Shown here: positions 19,607 through 28,945 of the stretch, piece by piece | Layout of the letters: each line of letters starts with the position of its first letter | Position numbering within the stretch: position 1 is the first letter of the stretch | NCBI GenBank assembly: GCA_033064195.1 | Contig: JARBJD010000209.1 | Span: 1-64,000, forward strand | Direction of reading: 5' to 3' | Length of the DNA: 64,000 nt | From: Blattamonas nauphoetae | Taxonomy: Eukaryota > Preaxostyla > Oxymonadida | The notes under the pieces: generated by a model | Told to the model about the DNA's origin: nothing | Databases searched by the model: none | Seen by the model: only the letters and a program-made list of their open reading frames with translations | Program-made: the position numbers and the translations under genes

Positions 19607-20099
19607 CTTTTCGAAACATGAAATGAAACAAAATCTGAATTGTGCGAAGATCCCTCCAAATCTTAGATCCATTCCAGTGATCGTTCTCGCTTCACTGTTC
19701 GCACACATTGCCTAAATCTATCTCTCCTCATCTGTGACCCTGACCGAGTGACTCTCGTGTTCGATCACCCATTCATCTCTCGTTGACAGAGATTCTCTCA
19801 CTTTTTCTTCAAACGGTTGTGTGCATGCAGCTCGACCTTCTAATGACCATAAATGGATGTTTATCTTCAAGGTTTGTGAGTCTTGAACTCAATTCATCGA
19901 TGTTTGTCTTCAGGAGAGACGCTTCACTTGTATTAGAACGCAGATTCATTTGCCACTTTCATCCATGGGTATGTGCAGGAACAAGATTGAATACATCCTT
20001 CTCTCTCTTGAATTGGTAAAGATTTTGTTTTCATTCTCTCTTTCTTTCGAATATGTGTCTCTTCTATCCATAACTTCCATTTTCTCGTCTGATCTTCAT

Positions 20100-20580
20100 T
20101 CCATATCATTTGTTTCTTCCTCGTTCCTTCAGAGGCGGAAAAGTTACACACAATAATACAGTATCGGCAACTTTCAATCAACTGAGGACATCAATCTCGC
20201 AAACATCGTCTCCTCTCCAACCATTCACCGGCATCAATGTCAGTGTTGGCACGGGCAAAGCACTGTTCCCAACTCTTTGTCAATCGCATCTTAAACTCTT
20301 CATTTATTCGGTTGAACAATCAGCTGTCATTCATACCACCACACTCTCTTAATTAGCTGCCCTCGAATCTCAAGAAATCTTGAGCGGAGACAGTGGATTC
20401 ACCTCGTCTGCAGAAGCCCTCTCTTCATTTCAACATCGCTTGGAGTGGTTAACAGGAGGAGTGGATGTTGTCCAAACGACATTCTCCTTTCAAATACCTC
20501 CTGCAACACAAGGATCTTCCACGATCCCTGAAATTGATTCGAACATAGTGATTTCTGTCGCAATCAACCTCTGAGAACAA
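20100..20580 (+). pseudogene. Captured host-gene exon in element A (unknown protein)
   Basis: A frame open for about 150 codons follows a good 3' splice-like signal (TTCCTTCAG at 20123-20131). It reads RGGKVTHNNTVSATFNQLRT, then GINVSVGTGKALFPTLC, one in-frame TAA at 20350-20352, and SGDSGFTSSAEALSSFQHRL. The same sequence and the same stop occur in copy B (59605-60069). Composition is ordinary protein, not repeat, but I recognise no family. It is most simply a gene fragment picked up by the transposon. Confidence 0.4.
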
Positions 20581-20616
20581 TCTACGCTTCATTTTGGTAG
20601 AATTTAATGTCCTTTC

Positions 20617-20955
20617 AGTCGAAATAACCATACCCCTCTCCTCGAAGAACAAAGGATCAAATGTATCTTTGAGAGCGATTTGCAAGGCTTAGAAGAGTAC
20701 CATTTAACTCCAACATTTGCGGCAATTGTACAAGGCTTCTTAATCTCCGCTATGATGTCAAAGTCCGACACCCTTCTCGTTGAAGTGATCAGCGACGAAT
20801 CTGCCAATGACGAGCGACAAAACGGCTGGAAGCACGCAACGAGTAGAAAATGGGATGAAGAATCGAAAAATAGAAGAGATCGCTCACAAAGGAGCGGACG
20901 AATGAGGAGTGGGTCAACGAGGTTCCTGCCTCGTGGACGATCTTTCGTTTTGTAG
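20617..20955 (+). pseudogene. Second captured exon-like stretch in element A
   Basis: It follows GTCCTTTCAG, a 3' splice-like site. The open frame includes LQGLEEYHLTPTFAAIVQGF and MMSKSDTLLVEVISDES and then becomes basic and Arg-rich. It may be the next exon of the same captured gene. Copy B has it at about 60112-60430. No family is recognised. Confidence 0.35.
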
Positions 20956-21244
20956 GGCTTTAATCACATTTCATCAAGAATGTGAAAGCATCGGCAGATA
21001 TTTGAACATGCACTATCTTCCTTTCAGTTTGTTTCGCTTATCAGAACAGTAAACAAAGAGAATGAGCGTGATCAGTCACCCACAAGTAAAGTTGACATTT
21101 CACACCAATTTGGACAAAGGAACGAGAAAGAGAATCAAATTAAATGAAAGATCAACGGGATCGTTTCATTTTCAGTCCATCACACGCTCCTCCTCCTATT
21201 TCAGCGCAATCCTCACTCTCTTCTCTTCCTTCACACTCCACTTC

Positions 21245-21673
21245 TCACAATCGCTTCAAAAGTCTCAACACTTCCTCAAAATACTCAGGCAACACTCTCT
21301 GCCAGCCCTCCTCTCCCACACAGCGAGCGAAGCAGTGTGTGTGCTTCTCGCCTTCTGTGTCGCTCTCCGCGATGACGAAGAGGAGGTGATGTGTGGACGA
21401 AGGTAGCGACGGCGTGCTGACGAGCGAGATGGCGCAGTCGGAGTCGGAACTTGCTGCGGGCAGTGCTGGTTTGGGCGATGTTTGGCTGTCGTCGCTCTTT
21501 TCGGGGCTTTTTGAGGGGCCGCAAGGGGTGCTTTGGTCGCGACGGGAGGGCGAGGAGTGGGTGGATGGGGGGAGAGTGAGAGGGACGGGAAGGATGGTGT
21601 CGGTGGAAAGAGGGACGAAAACGATGCCAGCTTGTTCCTGAGTGAGGAGAAGGTGAAAAAGAGATGAAATCAT
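21245..21673 (-). pseudogene. Captured ORF on the opposite strand of element A
   Basis: The 142-codon frame has the segments QAGIVFVPLSTDTILPVPL, a Ser/Pro-rich linker, and HHLLFVIAESDTEGEKHTHC plus a Glu/Leu-rich helical end (GWQRVLPEYFEEVLRLLKRL). A splice-like CTCACTCAG precedes the EQAG stretch. It does not resemble a transposase I know. Copy B carries the homologous region at about 60741-61168. It is probably a fragment of a different host gene. Confidence 0.35.
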
Positions 21674-22266
21674 GTGCAGGATAAAATACGCAAACCAAGG
21701 AGCGTGAATGCTGACATTTCGACAGTTTTTGTGAGATAATCAAACGAAACAGCTCAGACACAGATTCTCTTTTCAGCAAAACAGCCAGAACGTGTCTGAG
21801 GAGTGCGTAGAAACTCTTTCGCATCTCCCCACAAAGGATCTTCAACCTGTAGAAGATTGAAGAAGTGATGATTCGAACAGTAAAGATTATACCTGGCGAA
21901 GACAGGAAGATCATCGATGACACAGCTGAGTCAGTTGGACTCCAGAATCGAGAACAGATCTGGAAATAGATGAGAAAATGAGGTCAAACAAAGAAAATGA
22001 AGATCGTCAGATGTCGGCTGCTCTCCTCTGGACAGGAGTTCCATCTCCAACCTGTGATCATTGCCTATATCTTTTTCTCCTTTCGATTTCTCTCAGATCA
22101 GCGAATACTTAACCGCAGCGAGAACGATCACTGGAATGGATCTAAGATTTGGAAGGATCTTCGCACAATTCAGATTTTGTTTCATTTCATGTTTCGAAAA
22201 GTCGTTAAACGAAGAGAATGTAACATATTTGTGAGAAATTCAGGAAGATCAAAAAAGTCAAAAAAA

Positions 22267-22335
22267 TGCTGATGACCGGAATCGAACCAGGGTCCGCCGT
22301 GTTAAAGTCCAACGCATTTACCGCTGAACCACGCA
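22267..22335 (-). tRNA. tRNA-like Pol III unit in right TIR of element A
   Basis: This is an exact mirror of 18983-19051, pointing inward, with the T-run on its 3' side (AAAAAAA at about 22260-22266 on the + strand). Confidence 0.45.
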
Positions 22336-22518
22336 TGTTCAAAATTTCTTTCTCCTTCAATCCCCTTGTCCATGAGATTCTTCCCCTGTGGCCCGAGATT
22401 TTCCCCTGTGACTGAGATTTTCCCCTGTGTTTGAGATTTTCCCCTGTGATCGAGATTTTCCCCTGTGATCGAGATTTTCCCCTGTGATCGAGATTTTCCC
22501 CTGAGAATTGAGGTACCC

Positions 22519-23622
22519 TTTGACATCTTGAAGTGTTAGGAACGATAGTGCTTGAAAGAAGCAGATGTTGTACTCAGAATCAATGTATCGAACGTTTCTC
22601 GTTTTGATGTGTTCAGTGAGAATTGCATTGGCTTTTCCTGCAACTGGGAATCGATAGACTGCAACCAGAATGGAGTGGAATGCAATAAACATTGTCTTTG
22701 TATCCATCAGAGTTCTCTCTTGTGATTCTTTGATCAGATTGATTGCATACTTGGAATACTCATTGATGTCTGCTTCACTTCGTATCACGGTTGGGAAACT
22801 CTTTGATGTGTTCTCCAATTCTGGTCTGAAGTCATTGTACAGTGTTTCTTCTTTGTCTTTTCTTTCTACGATCTTTCCAAAGTCGATACTGATCTTGAAT
22901 GGACGATCTTTCTCTTTGTTGTACACAGCATTGATGAAGGTTGTGATTTCCTCAACGTTCTTCAAGTGATTGTGAAAGTACAACTGATATGGTTTTCCAT
23001 TATCTTCAACCTTCTCAACCTCATTCTTCTTGAACTTCTTTCGTGCATTCGTCAGACACTCATTGAAGGCAAGTTTGTCTCTTGGTTCAGCAAGTAAGAT
23101 GCATTCATTGAATCCATTGAATTCCTTCACCTTCCTTGATTCCATTTGTTCATTCTTCTTCTGAATTATCAACAGATTCTTCATCCAGTGATCCATCAGT
23201 TTCTCTTCAATCGACTTAAGTTTCCTAGTGACCTTGAACACTTGCTTCTTCAATTCAGTTTCGTTCACTCTTGGATTTGCTTTCATGTCAATGATGATTA
23301 CATTTTTATCCTCTTCATTCATCATTGCATTGTTGTTTGTTTCATTCTGTTTCTGAATGAATTGTGCTTGTTCCATCTGTCGTTGATGTCTCACTTCATT
23401 CAGGAATGTCGGAATTAAATTGATATTAAGATATGCTGTTGGATTAGGATTTCGATATCCAACATCTGGGTGTTGAAGCATTGCCAGGAGAAATGAATAG
23501 TGATGTTGCTTGTTTGGGCTGTCAGGTTTGTATGTTCGACCATCAGTAAATGCGAATTGAGTGTTTGGAAAGAGTTCTCTAACCTCTCTGATTTGTTTCT
23601 TCACTTCCCAGAGTTGTGTCAT
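22519..23622 (-). pseudogene. N-terminal part of the Polinton 1 polymerase gene
   Basis: The product starts MTQLWEVKKQIREVRELFP, preceded by a long T-rich motif (23637-23657). This region lies upstream of the polymerase proper and ends with NICFFQALSFLTLQ at the transposon boundary. In many Polintons the 'CFFQ.L' segment belongs to a region N-terminal to the exonuclease domain that resembles cysteine proteases such as OTU. I cannot confirm activity here. The equivalent in Polinton 2 is residues 1-355 of 47477-51883. Confidence 0.75.
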
Positions 23623-23636
23623 TTACTACGAATTAA

Positions 23637-23657
23637 AAAAATAAAAAATAAAAAAAG
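23637..23657 (-). promoter_or_regulatory. T-rich gene-start motif, polymerase
   Basis: The - strand carries two successive TTTTTTTATTTT-type blocks just before the ATG. The counterpart at 47440-47466 is also doubled. Confidence 0.5.
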
Positions 23658-23735
23658 TTGAGTGATTATTTCTGTTTTCTCAGATGGGGCTTCTTCTTTG
23701 CTTTTAACCATGAATCTAGTCGCACTTTGAAGACT

Positions 23736-24017
23736 TCAGTACCCAATTTCTCGATACGTGAATGGTGTCAACACCTGCTTGTACTCACCAACGAGCTCAC
23801 AGTTGTACTTCCTCAGTTCATTCTCCACGAACGATTGAGTGTAGTGTCGACGTTGTGACATGTGTGGTCTGTTTCCTTGATTCCACAACTTTGGTTTTAT
23901 CCTCCACTCAACACCTTCATGAACATAGATGACTGGTTCTGTGCTCCGGACATACTCAGACACAAGTTCACAGTTCTCTTTTTTCATTGATTCAATCAAC
24001 TTTTCTCTCGGGTTCAT
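23736..24017 (-). CDS. Terminal Polinton ORF, unknown (about 94 aa)
   Basis: The ATG is at 24017 (MNPREKLIESMKKENCE), with the T-rich motif at 24025-24035. The core VEWRIKPKLWNQGNRP and SFVENELRKYNCELVGEY is conserved at 47044-47433. Its 5' part lies inside the right TIR, hence the duplicate at 4296. I recognise no family. It is small and charged, sits just inside the TIR and is transcribed toward the polymerase, which suggests a replication-linked or regulatory role at most. Confidence 0.55.
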   Translation of the reverse strand: MNPREKLIESMKKENCELVSEYVRSTEPVIYVHEGVEWRIKPKLWNQGNRPHMSQRRHYTQSFVENELRKYNCELVGEYKQVLTPFTYREIGY

Positions 24018-26910
24018 TTTATACAAAATAAAAAAGTCAAAACAATTTTAGAAACAACGAAATTATGTTCAATCAGTTTCTGTGTATTTTACCAACATAT
24101 TCTAGGACGATCAATGTCAAGAACAGCCTATTTGCGATTTCAAGGAAATCTGACAAAATATGGGGACTGATCCGAATTCGACAATCCTTCTTTCTTTCTG
24201 CTTTTATGTGTTTTAGAACCTGCGGATGCTCGGCATCATCACTGTATGTTTCATTTTTTCAATTTCACCTCTTTTTACCAACTTTTATGATGCGATCATG
24301 ATCATGCTCCATCTCTGTTGTTGTTCGTCTTCTCCGTCATTTTATTACTGTTCTCTTCTTTCTTCATTATGATTCATCTGTTTTCATGTGTTTTCTCTCT
24401 TATTCTTCTTCAGGTGTCACCGTAGTGAACATTTCATCACTTCTCCAATTTTTACATTGTATGTTGCTTATTATCGTTCACAACATCCTTCTTTATTCTC
24501 TTCTTCTCTTTGTTTCACTTCCTCTTGTCACCATTTTTTCATATTCACCTCTTTTTCCCTCTTTTTAGGTTCGATCTCAGTCATCTTTCCAACTTGGAAC
24601 TTTCCGGTAATATTGAGTATGTCACTCTCATTCTCTTCTTTCTTTCTTCTGTTTTCTTCCATTTTCATATGTTTTGTTCCTTCTTTTCTTCAGGTATTCT
24701 CAGATTGAACAGATCATCGATTGCATCGTTTTTTACCTTGTATGTTTCCGATTATCGCTTTAAACAACTTTCTTTCTTCTCTTCTTTTCTTTCTTCAACT
24801 TGTTTTGATTCTCGTTTTCTCACTTTCACCTCTTTTTACAACTTTTTAGGTTCAATCAAGATTGCCGCGGCATCTTTGCACTTTTCCGTCTTCGTCATCA
24901 TTTCGTTCTTATTCTCTTCTTTCTTTCAGCTTTTCACTTTCATTTTCATCATTTCCGTCTCTTATTCTTTCCTAGATCATACCGTATTGAACCGATCAAC
25001 AACTTTCGCAATTTTGATTTGTATGTTGTCTCTTCTCTCTTAAAAATACCTCTGTTCTTCTCTTTTTGTCATTTGATCATTTCCTTTCCTCTTCATTTTT
25101 TCATGATCATCTTTCTTTTCCCCTTTTTAGGATCGATCTCTGCCTTCGTCATTTCTTTGCATTTTGGGATATTATTGAACTTTTCACGTTGATTTTCCTC
25201 TTTATTTACTCTTGTTTCACCTGTTTTTGTTTGTCTTGTCACTTCATTTTCGTTACTTCTCATTTCATGTTTTGGTCACTTCTCCGTACTCATTTTTTCA
25301 TTGTTCATTCATCTAATTCACTTCACTCATGTTTGTTTCACCTGAACCTTCTTTTCCTCAATTACACTAATTTTTGTTCTCTCATATTCCCTACTTGTCA
25401 CGAGGATCCGACGGATCGCGGTCGGCTTCAGATCTTCGTCTTCGAACCTCTCATTGAACATTTCACTCGATTTTTTCAATCTTTCTTGTTTTTTAATGCG
25501 ATAAAAATGTGAACACAGACTCTGTTTACATTATTCACGTCAAATTTCACGCCATTATCACGATCTCCACTTCACTGTTCACTATTGTACTTGCTCACTT
25601 CATTTTACCCTGTTTCACCTTCTTTTACCCTTCTTTTTCGAAATCTTTCATGAAAACTTGAACATTGTGATGTGTCAAAGAGGACCAACGGTCCGAAAAA
25701 AGCGCCATGAAATCGGTGAAATGAGAAGGAACGATGAATGAACGAAAGTGAAAACGGGAAGAGTGAAATGAAAGAAGAAAGACGTTGAAGTGATTGGAAC
25801 GTAAACAAACAGTGAAATGTTAAGAACGAAAAAAAGACAAAAAAGTGAAATTTTGAAAGAACTAATGAACCAAAAATTCTGAAAATTCAGCCACAGCCTT
25901 CTCGAATGGTGAGAACGGAAGGGCGATAGGTGTTAATTCGAGAAAAAAGTGATGTGAGTGAAAAGTTGGTGAAAATGTGGGGCGAAAAAGGCACGTCCAA
26001 AAAAAGAGGACTATGAAGGTGAGGTGATCGGGAACCTAGGAAAAGCGTCGGAAGGACGCAAATGTGAAGATTTTGAAAGATCTAAGTCAAAAAACGAAAA
26101 CTGACGAAAAAAGTGGAGAAAGATGAGGTGAAAAAGTGAAGATGAAAAGAGCCACCAAAAGGCGACTCCGAGCGAAATGAAGCGTAAAAACGCAAATAGG
26201 AGGAAAAAGTGATCCTAAAAAGTGAAGTGCTGAAAGCGCATACATTTTTTTTAAAAATCGGAGAAACTCGAAAAATGGAATATGGGTTGATCAAGAAAAA
26301 TCCCGATCCGGCCTTGATCAAACCAAAAATCCCAAAAGTGTTTTTTATCGCGAATTTCACCTTTCAAAATCGATTTTGTAATTTTAGAAGGTGTTTGAGG
26401 TGGATTTGAGCCATATAGCAGTAGTTTTAAGCAAGTTCTGAAAATCAACTTTTTGGTCTCTTTTTTTGACCACAGTTCGGTACGTAGCTCCACGAATTCC
26501 CAACCGATTTTCATCGGGATTGTTTTGATCGACGACCGACGTGGTCCCCGAGATTTTAGAATTTTTTTCAGAATTTTTCGAAGTGGTTCAACTGTTGGTT
26601 TCAATGGATTTGTGTTAAAACTGGAAAAAACATGAAAAATCGATGTTGACCAGAACATTTTTTGATCTCATTGTTGACAAGAATCAATTCAAACAACGTT
26701 CGGAATCATTCAAATCGTTTCTGAGCATTTGAAGGTCAGGTGGACCTCTCATATAATTGCTGATTGTGCAATTGGAGCTTCTGGGAGTGTCAAAATGCTT
26801 TGAAAGAACAACAGAATGATCACACCGATTGTTGTGTCAATCGGCATGATGATTTTGCCCAGTAGTACCGTCTATACCAACGTGGTTCCCAATTCGTTCT
26901 ATACACTACT
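23772..26910 (-). repeat. Right TIR of Polinton 1 (3.1 kb)
   Basis: Reverse complement of 1453-4541. It ends ...CACTACT, directly followed by GCGC of the target duplication. Differences from the left TIR are mainly homopolymer lengths, for example longer A runs near 26230 and 26340. Confidence 0.85.
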
Positions 26911-26914
26911 GCGC
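26906..26914. repeat. Left 9-bp target duplication of the MULE (CTACTGCGC)
   Basis: CTACT is the last five bases of Polinton 1 and GCGC the first four of the flanking duplication. The same nine bases are at 44143-44151, after the MULE's right end. Confidence 0.85.
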
Positions 26915-26930
26915 GGTTTGCTCTAAATGG

Positions 26931-27082
26931 AGGGTGGAATCTGAGTTTGAGGGTCAAATCTGAGTTTGAGGGTGGAATCTGAGTTTGAGGGTGGAATCTG
27001 AGTTTGAGGGTGGAATCTGAGGTAGAGGGTGGAATCTGAGTTTGAGGGTAAAATCTGAGGTTGAGGGTGGAAACTGAACGGG
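26931..27082 (+). repeat. 19-bp iterons, left end of the MULE (8 units)
   Basis: The units are AGGGTGGAATCTGAGTTTG with variants at the GTGG/GTCA/GTAA positions, starting at position 17 of the element. The right-end array (about 43960-44126) has about nine units. Elements A and B have the same unit length, the same start offset and the AGGG and AATCT core at the same positions. Confidence 0.85.
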
Positions 27083-27153
27083 AGGGCATTTTCTAAATTT
27101 GGAGGGCATTTTTTGAAAGGACAAACCAAACACAAGGAAACCAACTTTTTGAT

Positions 27154-27225
27154 GTTGTAGTGGCTCAGCTGGTAGATCAAGAGACTTGCATGTGTAGGTC
27201 GAGGGTTCGAAACCTTGAATCTCCA
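27154..27225 (+). tRNA. tRNA-like Pol III unit in left TIR of the MULE (degenerate)
   Basis: The A box is TGGCTCAGCTGGTAGA and the B box GGTTCGAAACC, with a T6 run a few bases downstream. The D-stem pairs three of four and the T-stem mostly pairs. The anticodon loop position would read TGC, but its stem and the acceptor stem do not pair well. It is mirrored in the right TIR. Confidence 0.45.
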
Positions 27226-27493
27226 TTCTTTTTTCACTTTCTCGATTTTTGTTATTTTGAGGAAAACGATGATAACACGGTATTTTTTGGTATTTTTGAG
27301 GATAGAGAGTGAAAATAAATAAATCATTGAAGATCGACCCATAGACAAAATCGAAAAAAGTTTCAAATGGGAGAAAATTTTTGAAAACTTGCAGAAACCA
27401 GCCTCCGTACCACTTTTTCCAAACTTTACATCGTCGAGGAGGTGTCGTGAATGAACATGATTCGATGGTTCATTTCATGATTTTGTGGATATA

Positions 27494-28943
27494 CTGCCCG
27501 ACACGACGTCCTGATCCGGCTGTAAAACGGATGTATTTTTCTGAATAGAGGCACAATGTGGTTCAATTTTCTATGAATACTAATTTTGAGAGTTAGACAC
27601 AGTTTGACAATAAAGTAGAAACCAAAAAATTCTGTGTGACGCGAAAACTGTAAAATAAAAAAAATGATGGTCATGATGTTCGCGACATGACATCTGATCC
27701 ACTTCATCCAGCTCGACCACTCTAATATTTCGTCATTTTTCCTTCATGAGAGTAACACTCGAGGAGGCGGTCACCGTATGAGAGAACGATGTTGTCGATA
27801 CTTTCTTGTGGGATCGATTTCCAGCATCTCACGATTGCTTTCCGCAGTGAGTCAATTGTGTCATAAACTTCGAAATTCTCATATAATTTGGTAGTGAGCA
27901 TTGCCCAGACGTGTTCAATTGGGTTCAAGTCGCTAGAGAGAGGTGGAAGGAATTTGTGACTGATATTCGCCAATTCAATTCGGGGAAGTTCCGTTTTATT
28001 CTTGTGCCAACCCGCATTATCGCTCAGAAGGACCCGTGTGTCGAGTGGAGGGTCCATCTGAGCGTTTGTGAGTCCGTTGATGAGGGCATCTGTGTAGATT
28101 CTGCCGTTGATGTTCTCTTCTGTGATGAAGAGATTGCTTTTGAACCCAACTCCAACACATCCCCAAATGTTGAGTTTGATTGGATGAGCGCGTGATTCTG
28201 ATTCGGGTCGTTGTGTGTCTTTCTCACTTAATGACCGGTAATACTTATCTGGTCCTCTCCCTCTCACAGTTTTCTCGTCGTCAAATAGACACAGGTCAGG
28301 AAGATAGCCTTTTGAAAGAGTCTCTTTGGCGAAGTCGAATCTGTTTTGATGTGGTGTGATTGGAAGGGGGGAACTTTATGATGTTTGTGGAGACCTATTT
28401 TGTTTGCTTTCAGGAAGCGTTGGAAGGAACGGTCGGATCCTGGCAATTTGAGATCTCTTTTCAATTGGATTGCGGAGCTGTATGTTTTGTTCTTGATCGC
28501 AAGCTGGACATTTTTGAGTGTTTTGTTGGGATAGAGGTGTGACTGGGGTTTATGATTCACAACTCGCGGTCGATCGGTGACGATGAGAGTGTGAGAGTAC
28601 TTTGAGACTGTGTTGACAGAGACTTTCAGATGGCGAGCTGTTTCATTTCTTCCTTTGCCTTTCCTTCGTTCTTTCTGAATCTTTCTTTGATTCGACAGAG
28701 ACAATCTTGGAACCATTGTTGAGCGCAATCAGAGGCGAATCACGTGTCCTGTCGTTCTACGAATGTCCCCCAACTTTAGTATTTCACGTCATTCTCTTCT
28801 ACTGTTCACTACAGTTCTTTCAAAAAAATTCAGGAGATGTCTAACCCCGTGGAGTTGAAGTAAGTGAAAAAGGAACTCTCATCTCTCTCTTGTTCTGTCA
28901 AAAAACAAAAAATACAGCCGGATCAGGTCGTCGTGTCGGGCAG
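27494..28943 (-). mobile_element. Tc1/mariner element, 1450 bp, TA target duplication
   Basis: TIRs of 31 bp begin CTGCCCGACACGACG and differ at one position. TA lies at 27492-27493 and 28944-28945. The single transposase gene reads leftwards. The element looks complete in outline, with one frameshift in the gene. It is nested in the MULE just inside the left TIR. Confidence 0.85.
27722..28728 (-). pseudogene. Tc1-like DDE transposase, one frameshift
   Basis: The N-terminal HTH region (RLSLSNQRKIQKERRKGKG, ETARHLKVSVNTVSKY) is followed by the catalytic core. The first Asp is in LCLFDDEKTV, the second in RVLLSDNAGWHKNK, and the last acidic site is in SSDLNPIEHVWAML. The N-terminal half (from 28728) and the core (to 27722) are in different frames. 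The G run at 28366-28371 is the likely site, where one base more would keep frame. TIRs and core are otherwise intact, so the copy is young, or the run length is a sequencing error. Confidence 0.8.
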
Positions 28944-28945
28944 TA

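Larger units (their letters stand above)
18800..22518. mobile_element. Element A: long-TIR, 9-bp-TSD DNA transposon (Pack-MULE-like, non-autonomous)
   Basis: The ends are GGGTACCTCAATTCTC and its reverse complement. TIRs are 401 bp (left copy interrupted by a 482-bp MITE). The target duplication is TTTGACATC in the Polinton polymerase gene. A near-identical copy B is at 58735-62050 with its own 9-bp duplication. Each TIR holds 19-bp iterons and an inward tRNA-like unit. The interior has no transposase but exon-like coding traces on both strands. Long TIRs, 9-bp duplications and gene fragments together are the profile of Mutator-superfamily Pack-MULEs. The family assignment is inference from this architecture. 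Confidence 0.8.
1453..26910 (-). mobile_element. Polinton/Maverick 1 (fossil), 25.5 kb including a nested transposon
   Basis: The element begins AGTAGTGTATAGAAC and ends with its reverse complement, has TIRs of about 3.1 kb, and has a 6-bp target duplication. Read from right to left it carries a terminal small ORF, protein-primed DNA polymerase B, RVE integrase, a coiled-coil protein, a packaging ATPase (opposite strand), two unknown proteins, two small glycine/hydrophobic proteins, two paralogous capsid-like proteins, a small ORF and a fibre-like protein with an S74 chaperone domain. There is no reverse transcriptase. The element looks structurally complete but is broken in several genes (about half a dozen breaks) and by a 3.7-kb transposon at 18800-22518. 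Its two TIRs are nearly identical, which suggests young age or gene conversion. Confidence 0.9.
26915..27355 (+). repeat. Left TIR of the MULE
   Basis: It matches the reverse complement of 43688-44142. In order it holds a 16-nt cap, eight 19-bp iterons (26931 to about 27082), two AGGGCATTTT-type units, a tRNA-like unit (27154-27225) and an A/T-rich inner part ending at CATAGACAAAAT. Confidence 0.85.

Noticed and set aside
24388-25512. Long Phe/Ser-rich frames in the Polinton TIRs (and their mirror at 2107-3925)
   Set aside because: They arise from T-rich noncoding DNA, differ in frame between the two TIR copies and have no protein-like conservation.
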